28,956 nt of DNA from an uncultured Bacteroidales bacterium (GTDB taxonomy: Bacteria > Bacteroidota > Bacteroidia > Bacteroidales > Paludibacteraceae): NCBI GenBank assembly GCA_937915765.1, contig CALGHE010000117.1, positions 1-28,956 on the forward strand, written 5' to 3'. The notes under the pieces were generated by a model. That model did no database searches. It worked only from the letters and a program-made list of their open reading frames with translations, and was not told where the DNA came from. This document shows, one piece after another, positions 22,524 to 28,956 of the stretch (positions are counted from its first letter, which is position 1; every line of letters starts with the position of its first letter). A program made the position numbers and the translations under genes.

Positions 22524-24257
22524 ATGACAATCGAAACACTACTGACAAAGAAAGACAGAAACATACAGAAATTGGTCATCACCGAACTATCTTCTGAAGA
22601 GGCGATGGACTTCTTGATGAACACCGAACGGTATCATGATTTTGAACTGCCGGAGTATTTCGACTTCTCTGAAGTCCTGAGTTTCGTGAGAAAGAAGATC
22701 AAGGACAAGCCTTACGAAGAGTGCCTCGCAGAGTCTGGAGCAAGCAATTTTACGGATGTGAATTTCGACATTCTCCTCAACAAAGACGGCTCTTACGCTG
22801 TGCGCCCGCTGGTCCTGTGCAACCCATATCTGTACTACTTCCTCGCAAGGGAAATATGCGGAAAAAAGAACTGGGAGCAAGTGAAGGCGAATTTCAAAGA
22901 GTGCGAAGTGCCGAGAATCAAATCGTGCGCCCTCCCTATCGTGCCTGTCGAAAACGAGTCGTTCCACAAATCTACCACTATTCTGAACTGGTGGAACTCT
23001 ATCGAACAACGCTCCATTGAACTCTCTTTGGACTATAAATATATGTTTGTGACCGACATCACGAACTGCTACGGTTCTGTAAATCCGCAGTCCATAGACT
23101 GGGCTTTGTCCAGAAAAGGGACGAAAAAGGAGACCGACGAAAATCACGAAATCGCAAGCAACATCATTCTGCTACTGAAAGAGATGCAGCAAGGTCGCAA
23201 TATCGGCATTCCGCAAGGCAGCACTCTGTTTGACCTGACCGGCGAAATCGTGCTGTGCTACTCAGACTTGCTGCTGCACGAGGCTCTGGGAAAGGCCAAA
23301 ATTGTCGATGGATACGAGATTTTGAGATACCGCGACGACTACCGCGTTTTCTGCAACAGCAAGGACACTTTGGAAAAAATTTCCTACATTCTGCAGCAGG
23401 TTTTGGAATCGCTCAACTTCAGAATGAACAGTTCCAAGACGAAGATTTGCAACTCTATCGTCACCGACTCTGTCAAGCCTGATAAACTGCACCTGATTTA
23501 CAACACGCCAATCAGGAACAAAAACGGCTACGCTTTTGACAGTCTGCAGAAGCATCTGCTATATATCCTGCTCTTCTCCAGAGAGTTCCCTAACAGCGGA
23601 CAGCTACGTTCCCTGCTGAGCGACTTCGACAAGCGCGTGACGGAGATGCTGAAACCGACGGTGGAGATAAACGAGACCCTATCTTTAAGGGTAGTGTCGG
23701 ACGGCACCTTGGCTTTCTCTGGCAACGAACTTCACGAGCAAAAGAAATCCGGCTGGGTTCGCGGAAACGTTCGCGCATTGTGCGCAATTGCCACTCAGAT
23801 TGCTTTGGAAAACGTGGCGGTGACGCACTACGCTTTGCGGACAATCAGCCTGCTGACGAGCGGAAAACATAGTCTGAAGCTGCGTTCGGAGATTATCCCG
23901 AAGGTAAAAAACAAACTCATAAGCATACCTAACTCCACATACAGCCAGCTTTGGCTGCAAAACATGACGTACAAGTACGACAAGGAGAAAGCCCTGTCTC
24001 CTTACGAAGCAAGGCTATGCAAGGTTGTAATGGGAAAGAATATCGACCTGTGGAACAATAACTGGCTGAAAAAAGAGCTGACGAAAGGTTTTCCGCAAAA
24101 AAGCGCAGTGAACAAGAAGAGGCTTGACGAACTAACGCCGGTAATCACCTTCCGCGAAAAATTTCTGTACAACGAAATTGAAATAGACAATATCAGCACG
24201 GCGGACGAACTCCTCGATTATATTTTGCAAGGGCATGAAGAGGGGAAGGCTGACTGA
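22524..24257 (+). CDS. DRT-type (defence-associated) reverse transcriptase
   Basis: The 577-residue protein carries an RT palm. The first catalytic Asp is in VTDITNCYGS (Asp178). A PQGSTLFDLTGEIVLCYSD block (from about residue 230) corresponds to RT motif 4. LRYRDDYRVF gives the catalytic Asp271 and Asp272, and NSSKTKI follows in the next motif. The N-terminal ELPEYFDF and the IEQRSIELSLDY segment before motif 3 match the uncharacterised-group (UG/DRT) RTs linked to phage defence. Retron hallmarks (NAxxH, VTG) are absent, as are group II intron maturase domains. The C-terminal 230 residues are helical and lack a recognisable nuclease or nitrilase. I cannot assign a DRT number. Structured RNA lies on both sides. 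The GC content by eye is higher than in the genes on either side, suggesting separate acquisition. Confidence 0.82.
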   Translation: MTIETLLTKKDRNIQKLVITELSSEEAMDFLMNTERYHDFELPEYFDFSEVLSFVRKKIKDKPYEECLAESGASNFTDVNFDILLNKDGSYAVRPLVLCNPYLYYFLAREICGKKNWEQVKANFKECEVPRIKSCALPIVPVENESFHKSTTILNWWNSIEQRSIELSLDYKYMFVTDITNCYGSVNPQSIDWALSRKGTKKETDENHEIASNIILLLKEMQQGRNIGIPQGSTLFDLTGEIVLCYSDLLLHEALGKAKIVDGYEILRYRDDYRVFCNSKDTLEKISYILQQVLESLNFRMNSSKTKICNSIVTDSVKPDKLHLIYNTPIRNKNGYAFDSLQKHLLYILLFSREFPNSGQLRSLLSDFDKRVTEMLKPTVEINETLSLRVVSDGTLAFSGNELHEQKKSGWVRGNVRALCAIATQIALENVAVTHYALRTISLLTSGKHSLKLRSEIIPKVKNKLISIPNSTYSQLWLQNMTYKYDKEKALSPYEARLCKVVMGKNIDLWNNNWLKKELTKGFPQKSAVNKKRLDELTPVITFREKFLYNEIEIDNISTADELLDYILQGHEEGKAD

Positions 24258-24276
24258 CAGCTTTATTCCGAACAGT

Positions 24277-24348
24277 CCTGAAACGTATTTAGCGCAGAGA
24301 ACGGCACGCACACAAGCCTCCTCTGCGTTAAATGCGTTATACTTCAGG
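24277..24348 (+). ncRNA. Long hairpin directly after the RT gene
   Basis: Positions 24283-24299 pair without interruption with 24321-24337, giving 17 bp that include two G-U pairs (24286/24334 and 24292/24328). CCTGAA (24277-24282) then pairs with TTCAGG (24343-24348) across a five-base bulge. The G-U pairs exist only on the plus strand, so the RNA should be in the RT transcript orientation. There is no T-run, so it is not a simple terminator. Confidence 0.55.
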
Positions 24349-24364
24349 TTTCCAATATATTTCT

Positions 24365-24440
24365 ACAGGTTAACAACAAGCCTCTCAGCCATCGAAAGAC
24401 AGCACACTGGAGGGGTGCTCTCCATTTTAGGCTACCCTGT
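24365..24440 (+). ncRNA. Second folded block after the RT gene
   Basis: Three nested 5-bp helices are visible: ACAGG 24365-24369/CCTGT 24436-24440; AGCCT 24379-24383/AGGCT 24429-24433; AGCAC 24401-24405/GTGCT 24415-24419. Each is short, but the nesting order is consistent. A T-run starts 41 bases later at 24481. Probably part of the same RNA as the preceding hairpin. Confidence 0.4.
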
Positions 24441-24547
24441 CCTACTACTTTAAAATACTAGTCCTTCCTGTAAAACCATCTTTTTTTGTCTGAAACACGC
24501 ACATATCATGTAAAAAGAACACTTTTGCATTTTTTATTAAATTATAT

Positions 24548-24578
24548 TTTGTTTTCTGACATTTTTTTGTAAAATTTG
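24548..24578 (+). promoter_or_regulatory. Candidate promoter of the 24.6-kb structured RNA and cassette
   Basis: TTTG (24548-24551) and TAAAATTTG (24570-24578) are 18 bases apart. The second differs from the -7 consensus by one inserted A. Transcription would start at about the first hairpin of the following structured RNA. Confidence 0.3.
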
Positions 24579-24582
24579 TGAA

Positions 24583-24801
24583 AGAATGGGTTTGTACCAT
24601 TCTGGACATATTAGAATTTAAGAAGCGTTATGCTTATCTTGTGAATTGGAAACCTAGGAAATTTTCAAAGTAACACGAGGAAAGGCATAGTGGTTCTCAC
24701 GCTATATATTGGCGTGGGCTGCTATACCCACATTTCGTGTTACAGGTTTTCCTAGGACCTCCAATTCAGAACGTGGCATTGCAGTTCCACGCTTCTTTTG
24801 T
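24583..24801 (+). ncRNA. Structured RNA with closing 9-bp stem and 125-nt long hairpin
   Basis: A 7-bp hairpin (AGAATGG 24583-24589/CCATTCT 24597-24603) precedes a closed domain. The outer stem is AAGAAGCGT 24620-24628/ACGCTTCTT 24789-24797, a perfect 9 bp. Inside it, a long hairpin runs 24643-24767 with stems GAATTGGA/TCCAATTC, CCTAGGAAA/TTTCCTAGG (24653-24661/24748-24756), GTAACACGA/TCGTGTTAC (24670-24678/24735-24743), ATAG/CTAT and CACGC/GCGTG closing on TATATATTG (24703-24711). G-U extensions (24697/24717, 24679/24734, 24680/24733) favour the plus strand. A short T-rich stretch follows the outer stem. The outer closing stem plus one long hairpin recalls a retron msr-msd layout, but no retron RT is present. 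It may be the ncRNA of the flanking DRT RT or of the downstream operon. Confidence 0.6.
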
Positions 24802-24891
24802 ATAATGGAGAAAGGTTTTCTGAGGGACTGTGGAGAACAGAAAGGAGAATTTTCATAAAAAAATTATTGATTAAATTAATTTGGGGTAGCT

Positions 24892-24921
24892 GGGGCTCTC
24901 CAACATCAATATTTAAGCCCC
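24892..24921 (+). promoter_or_regulatory. Small hairpin before the Cys-repeat peptide gene
   Basis: GGGGCT (24892-24897) pairs with AGCCCC (24916-24921), 25 bases before the ATG. It stands out in AT-rich sequence and would lie in the leader. Possible translation control; no further evidence. Confidence 0.35.
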
Positions 24922-24945
24922 TATAACAATTAAAATGGATTTATC

Positions 24946-25293
24946 ATGAAGAAAAAAGTAATTATTTCAAGTTTATTTATGAGTTTTGCACTATGCTTGG
25001 CTTTTGTTTTGTTCGATAACAATAATAGTAAAGAAAACTCGCAATCAAATCAGTTTAGTTGTCAAGCAGCACAGTCTTCTTATTTGCAATCTGGAGATAT
25101 GCTTGCAAAAATAGACATGAATACTCAACTAATAAATTTCACATCTGAAGGTTCTACTGTTGAATATGGCCGTTCTACAGGTTGCTCTACTGGTTGTTCT
25201 GTAGGTTGTTCTGTAGGTTGTTCTGTAGGTTGTTCTGTAGGCTGTTCATCTGGTTGTTCATCTGGTTGTTCATCTGGTTGTAGATCTTGGTAA
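24946..25293 (+). CDS. Secreted or anchored peptide with nine (S-x-G-C) repeats
   Basis: The 115-residue protein starts MKKKVIISSLFMSFALCLAFVLF, a signal peptide or signal anchor (about 1-23). A polar Asn/Ser/Gln region and one Cys (Cys39) follow, then the linker LINFTSEGSTVEYGRS. The C-terminus has nine Cys at exactly four-residue spacing (80, 84, 88, 92, 96, 100, 104, 108, 112) in TGCS, SVGCS and SSGCS units, ending GCRSW. It is short, exported and repetitive, and is encoded just ahead of two membrane proteins across a strong hairpin. That setting resembles a structural peptide gene with its handling machinery. No radical SAM, LanM, peptidase or ABC gene is nearby, so a known RiPP class is not supported. 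Metal binding, disulphide or thioether chemistry, or lipidation of the Cys are all possible. I do not recognise the family. Confidence 0.7.
   Translation: MKKKVIISSLFMSFALCLAFVLFDNNNSKENSQSNQFSCQAAQSSYLQSGDMLAKIDMNTQLINFTSEGSTVEYGRSTGCSTGCSVGCSVGCSVGCSVGCSSGCSSGCSSGCRSW
25180..25281 (+). repeat. 12-bp tandem repeats coding Gly-Cys-Ser-x
   Basis: The consensus unit is GGTTGTTCTGTA in the first half and GGTTGTTCATCT in the second half. The four SV-type copies are nearly identical at the DNA level and so are the SS-type copies. This points to recent expansion by slippage in two blocks. Confidence 0.85.
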
Positions 25294-25299
25294 TTTCAA

Positions 25300-25334
25300 A
25301 CGAGGCTATGCCTAAACTTTAAGCATAGCCTCGT
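25300..25334 (+). terminator. Perfect 12-bp hairpin between the peptide and membrane genes
   Basis: ACGAGGCTATGC (25300-25311) and GCATAGCCTCGT (25323-25334) pair perfectly around an 11-base loop, 6 bases after the peptide stop and 15 before the next start. There is no T-run. It most likely acts as a partial terminator or mRNA 3' stabiliser, giving more peptide than membrane protein. Confidence 0.65.
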
Positions 25335-25349
25335 AAAAATCAAACGACA

Positions 25350-26828
25350 ATGCAAAGCACAATAATTTATATATTCACATTCTGTTCTACTCTAATATAT
25401 TTGTTGAATGGGTTTTGTTCTTTAGAATTATTTCTTACAAATATTTACGCATATTTGGGAATCGCTTTTTATATTTCCATTAGTAACAAAAATCTATTTA
25501 ATGCTATACTTAGTATTATATGCACAATATTTTTAACAATTGAACCTTCTACAAGTTCTTTATTGGGTTTCGGTTGTTTATACTCCTCCTTAATACGCAA
25601 AGACTTTACTTTGGTCTTTGTCTTGTTTTGGATTGCCGATTTATTGAATCTTACACCAACAACATATTTAGGCATTTGTTCTTTGTTCTCAGTTTCGTTT
25701 ATAGTCTCATTGTATCTCCGTAGAACAAATATATACCAACATACAATAATATTGTCTTGCCTTGTTATTACTATCACAACAATTGTGAACGTTGTTTATA
25801 TGCCAACTATGCACATTGAAAAATACACAAAATCAATATATTCTCCAAGCGAAGTATTCAAAAGAATAACAAATTTAAATTATATCGAAAAAGAGAGTTT
25901 AAAAGAAAATGATAATATTATTAGGTCAAAATCTTTTTTCACTACAATAGATGATTCACACCCTGGCATTTGCATATTTGATGTAGACTATAATGGGGAT
26001 AATAGTCTTGTCGATAAAAAAATATGGCAACAACCAACTCCTTGGCATAACAATTTATTTTTTGGAGACCAATACTATATTGAAGCTATTTTAAAAGATG
26101 GTGGACTATGGAGCAATAAAGGGATTTCCTTAAAAGAAGGAGATGGGGTTGTAAAACTGTCTTATCCGAAAAGTATTAAGGAATCATCTCCTTTGATTGT
26201 TAATCATAACGATTGTTTATACTTACACGATTCTGATTACACATCCTCTTATCTTGCAAATTACCAAAAGAACTTCATTCAAGAAATTACAAATAGTGGC
26301 ATTCGTCCCATTTTAGTCCGATTACTAAATTTGTTATTACTAATTTGTTGTGTATTTTCCATTCTTGAATATAAAAAAGCGGCTATTTATACTATTAGTT
26401 TCTTTATTTTAATTTTATTCTTTCCGAACATAAGGCATCAAGAAGGAGAGATAAGAGTTATTGGCAAAATAGAAAACTCACATGAAAACAATAAATTAGA
26501 TGGATGCATAAAAAAAATAGTTGAAGCTGGATATGACTTCATCATAGGTAAAAAAAACTGTAAAATATTGTTAGTTAAACAAGGCGAAAAGGCGACAATA
26601 GAAAACGAATACTTAGTTGTGGCAGAATCTGGTTCTAAAATAAAATATAATGACATGCTCATTACAATATCAGAAGAACCACTTGGCTACATTAACAATA
26701 TAGAAGATGCCAGATTAATAAAAGTTTCTAATGGTAATACTTTTATGGGATATGCAAAAATCAATAATGTTTCATTTATAGCGACAGGAAGTCCTGCCAA
26801 AATATCATGGGGAGAATATATAAAATAA
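25350..26828 (+). CDS. Polytopic membrane protein of unknown function, 492 residues
   Basis: About six hydrophobic helices lie within residues 1-150. A large polar, probably periplasmic domain (about 155-315) contains FDVDYNGDNSLVDKKIW and NLFFGDQYYIEAILKDGG. Two more helices (about 318-338 and 345-360) and a beta-rich C-terminal domain (about 365-492) follow, with repeated Gly and short strands such as KILLVKQGEKATIENEYLVV. No transporter, peptidase or glycosyltransferase motif is recognised. The frame overlaps the next gene by 22 nt, so the two are translated together and probably form a complex. It lies 56 bp after the Cys-repeat peptide. Low GC and few rare breaks suggest an intact foreign gene. 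Confidence 0.65.
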   Translation: MQSTIIYIFTFCSTLIYLLNGFCSLELFLTNIYAYLGIAFYISISNKNLFNAILSIICTIFLTIEPSTSSLLGFGCLYSSLIRKDFTLVFVLFWIADLLNLTPTTYLGICSLFSVSFIVSLYLRRTNIYQHTIILSCLVITITTIVNVVYMPTMHIEKYTKSIYSPSEVFKRITNLNYIEKESLKENDNIIRSKSFFTTIDDSHPGICIFDVDYNGDNSLVDKKIWQQPTPWHNNLFFGDQYYIEAILKDGGLWSNKGISLKEGDGVVKLSYPKSIKESSPLIVNHNDCLYLHDSDYTSSYLANYQKNFIQEITNSGIRPILVRLLNLLLLICCVFSILEYKKAAIYTISFFILILFFPNIRHQEGEIRVIGKIENSHENNKLDGCIKKIVEAGYDFIIGKKNCKILLVKQGEKATIENEYLVVAESGSKIKYNDMLITISEEPLGYINNIEDARLIKVSNGNTFMGYAKINNVSFIATGSPAKISWGEYIK

Positions 26829-28774
26829 CAACAATATTATTGTTTGTTACAATTATTTATATGACAAACTTATGGGCTATAGGATTGATAGTGTCTTTTA
26901 TTTTTCCTTTGCTTTCACTTCCATTTAAGAAAAACACATGGGAGTTTCTTATTTGTCTGTTAATTGTAATGTCTATGGTTACTAAAACTTATGGTTTTAC
27001 AATCTTTTTCACGTGTATATTGCTTATATACAGAGTATTAACAAATGATAGGCATGTTAACAAAAAGCCTTATTTTGTAATATTTCTAATAATGATGTTA
27101 GGTTCTTATAATTTTTACAATAATGCTTTTCCTATTATATATATATCCTTTTTGTTGACAGTTCCCATCCCTAGTGTAGAATTAAATAAAATTAGGAATA
27201 ACACATCAAAAGCTTTAGTCATTCCTATTATGGTTGTTTTTATTCTTTCATATATTTACTCTTTTAATTTTCAAAAAAACAGTAATAATGTTGCATATCT
27301 TCACCATGGTGTTTGGGCTTTGGCTTCAGAAGCCTATGATTTAAACAATTTAAGAAACTCGACATCTTATTCTTATTCTGAATTTGTAAAATTACTACAA
27401 GCTGACACAATATCTAGCATCGAAAATATAAAGTCATATGATGAATTATGGATTGTAACTCCGACAACACCATTTTCTCAAAAAGAAATATCAGATATAA
27501 AAAAATGGGTTGCAAAAGGAGGTAGATTAGTATTAGTATCTGACCATACAGACTTATATGGACATGCTAGATGCGTTAATCAAATAGCAAATGAATTTAA
27601 TGTAAACATTAATTATTCAGCAACTTTCCCTAATTATCAATCTCAAAAAACAAAAGATGCTTTCGGTAACTTCTGTAATATAAAAACAGGGACTAACGCT
27701 ACAGGATTTATGTTTCCCTCTATAAGTGCATGGATGTGGGAAGAAGATGCTTATTATGCAAATGAAAATTTTTTTGGTCCACTTTCCCCTTCTAAAGATG
27801 ACTCTTATGGGAACAAAATTTTGATGGGACATTTAAGTTACGGACTTGGTCAAATTTGTTTCCTTCAAGACAGTACTCCATTTGCAAATTTTTCTGTATA
27901 TCAACCTCATGTTTTACGGGTTGCCAAGATTGCTAGAAGTATGTCTTTCTTAAGTAAAGTTTATGTTTTATTACCCTTATTACTAATTTGCATTATCATT
28001 CTATATGCGTTAAAAAAGGAAAAATGCGCTTTAATACTTTCCTTACTTCCTATATTGTTGTTTAGTTATTCATCCAAATCGAATTTCAATTTTGGTAACA
28101 ATCCGCAAATATGGACAGGGGATCCCTCTTTTTTGGATGAAAGTGGCTGTCCTTACGCAAATATAGCAACAGCATATTCATTATCTAGTTTATCAGAAAG
28201 AAAACCTATTTGGGTTGACGATTTAGAACCAGAATCAAATGACGATGTAATTTGGGTAGATTCAACACCTCCTCTAAATAATAAGTGGAGATGGGTTCAC
28301 GTTTCTGATACACATACACATATAGATACTTTCAATAGTAAATTCAATGATTTTTTTAAATTAATAAAAGCTCAGAATCCAAGCTCTGTTTCGAATCTAA
28401 GCTATAATTATATAAAAGCTAATAATATCGTATCAGATAATGTTATGAATGATTGGTGGTATAATGGAGGCATATCAGCACACAGAGCAAATAAATTCAA
28501 ATCTTGGATTGCCTGGCTTAATCAAAACGATACACAAAAAGTTGACGATGAAATTCACTTTTCCGACTCTCTAGTAAATTCTATTGTACATATAGATAAA
28601 ATGTCTCCTATAGAGTTGAAATTGCCATATCCAACAGCAACAGGTGATGTTTATTTAGGTTATGGAATTTCTGGATATTGTATTATAGACAGCGGAAAAG
28701 TGTCAATATTAGGTTTAAAAGAATATTCTGAGAATAGTTATTCTCCAAGAATTTGGGCTATAGAATATAAATAA
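26807..28774 (+). CDS. Membrane protein with DUF4350-like domain, 655 residues
   Basis: Five or six helices lie in residues about 5-150. A Rossmann-like region (about 162-265) follows, with YDELWIVTPTTPFSQKEIS, DIKKWVAKGGRLVLVSDHTD and a following helix. This is the form of DUF4350/GldG-type GATase-like domains, which occur in Bacteroidota membrane complexes. A pair of helices (about 385-425) and a large C-terminal extracytoplasmic domain (about 430-655) complete the protein. The start ATG lies inside the preceding gene (22-nt overlap). The stop lies 10 bp before a second RT-like ORF. Inference: with the 492-residue protein it forms a membrane complex that exports, matures or senses the Cys-repeat peptide. 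DUF4350 assignment is by eye. Confidence 0.6.
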   Translation: MGRIYKITTILLFVTIIYMTNLWAIGLIVSFIFPLLSLPFKKNTWEFLICLLIVMSMVTKTYGFTIFFTCILLIYRVLTNDRHVNKKPYFVIFLIMMLGSYNFYNNAFPIIYISFLLTVPIPSVELNKIRNNTSKALVIPIMVVFILSYIYSFNFQKNSNNVAYLHHGVWALASEAYDLNNLRNSTSYSYSEFVKLLQADTISSIENIKSYDELWIVTPTTPFSQKEISDIKKWVAKGGRLVLVSDHTDLYGHARCVNQIANEFNVNINYSATFPNYQSQKTKDAFGNFCNIKTGTNATGFMFPSISAWMWEEDAYYANENFFGPLSPSKDDSYGNKILMGHLSYGLGQICFLQDSTPFANFSVYQPHVLRVAKIARSMSFLSKVYVLLPLLLICIIILYALKKEKCALILSLLPILLFSYSSKSNFNFGNNPQIWTGDPSFLDESGCPYANIATAYSLSSLSERKPIWVDDLEPESNDDVIWVDSTPPLNNKWRWVHVSDTHTHIDTFNSKFNDFFKLIKAQNPSSVSNLSYNYIKANNIVSDNVMNDWWYNGGISAHRANKFKSWIAWLNQNDTQKVDDEIHFSDSLVNSIVHIDKMSPIELKLPYPTATGDVYLGYGISGYCIIDSGKVSILGLKEYSENSYSPRIWAIEYK

Positions 28775-28784
28775 ATCGTATATC

Positions 28785-28919
28785 ATGCAAAAGACAATAC
28801 TTGAATTAAATGCTGAAGAAGTACGGCAATACTTCTTAAAATCTAGTAGGTTTTGTACTATAGAATTGCCTAAATATTTTGATTTTCAGAAATTATTAGA
28901 TAATTTAGAAGCTGTTTAA
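28785..28919 (+). pseudogene. N-terminal fragment of a second DRT-like reverse transcriptase
   Basis: A 44-codon ORF starts 10 bp after the 655-residue gene. Its product (MQKTILELNAEEVRQYFLKS, then FCTIELPKYFDFQKLL) aligns with residues 18-52 of the intact RT in this window (ITELSSEEAMDFLMN...FELPEYFDFSEVL): shared EL, EE, ELP and YFDF in the same order and spacing. Similarity stops at about 28905 and the frame ends in TAA at 28917. The gene is therefore either broken by an insertion that begins here or continues in another frame beyond the window. It is the only visible link between the membrane cassette and an RT. Confidence 0.6.
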
Positions 28920-28956
28920 ATTTTTCTAAAATATTTTGTTAAGCATCAGAAAACAG

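Noticed and set aside
22587..23147. 186-codon minus-strand ORF inside the RT
   Set aside because: It is antisense to conserved RT motifs and has no independent support.
24620..24797. Calling the locus a true retron
   Set aside because: The RT lacks the retron NAxxH and VTG motifs and lies upstream of the hairpin, so only a resemblance is claimed.
25180..25281. CRISPR array
   Set aside because: The repeats are contiguous 12-bp coding units without spacers.

Overview
The window looks like chromosomal DNA from a member of the Bacteroidales (Bacteroidota). The main reasons are the gene order rplM-rpsI-rpsB-tsf, two secreted enzymes ending in type IX secretion (T9SS) sorting domains, several -7 boxes of the Bacteroidota form TAnnTTTG, and a transmembrane propeller regulator with an AraC output domain. 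The genus cannot be fixed from this stretch.

Left part (1-7.6 kb): the end of a GyrI-like gene is followed by a two-gene minus-strand operon for acetylated beta-mannan. One protein fuses an esterase, a CBM35-like module and a GH5_8-like mannanase; the other fuses an SGNH acetylesterase to a related CBM35-like module. A divergently transcribed one-component sensor-regulator lies beside them. The intergenic region holds a perfect 22-bp direct repeat with a 52-bp period, a good operator candidate.

Middle part (7.6-16 kb): mostly housekeeping genes on the minus strand. These are a small winged-helix protein, the rplM-rpsI-rpsB-tsf operon, an Rpn/PDDEXK transposase-like gene on the plus strand, an RlhA-like U32 protein, and a MetA with Glu111 that predicts acetyl-CoA use.

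Right part (16-29 kb): an accessory, defence-island-like region. It starts with a XRE-S24-like repressor and a complete ISAon1-type (ISL3 family) insertion sequence. The right end of the IS supplies the last codons and stop of the next gene. Then comes a tightly overlapping four-gene cassette (FkbH-like HAD, two DUF488 proteins, a dual-OB-like protein) on the minus strand. Divergent from it is a DRT-type reverse transcriptase (RT), preceded by an RNA fold of about 200 nt and followed by more strongly folded sequence.

The window ends with an AT-rich operon. It encodes a secreted peptide with nine Gly-Cys units spaced exactly four residues apart, two membrane proteins of unknown function, and, 10 nt later, the N-terminus of a second DRT-like RT that stops after 44 codons. 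The best candidates for an undescribed system are the structured RNAs around the RT, the Cys-repeat/membrane/RT operon and the HAD-DUF488-DUF488-OB cassette. All assignments are from reading the sequence; no database search was run.
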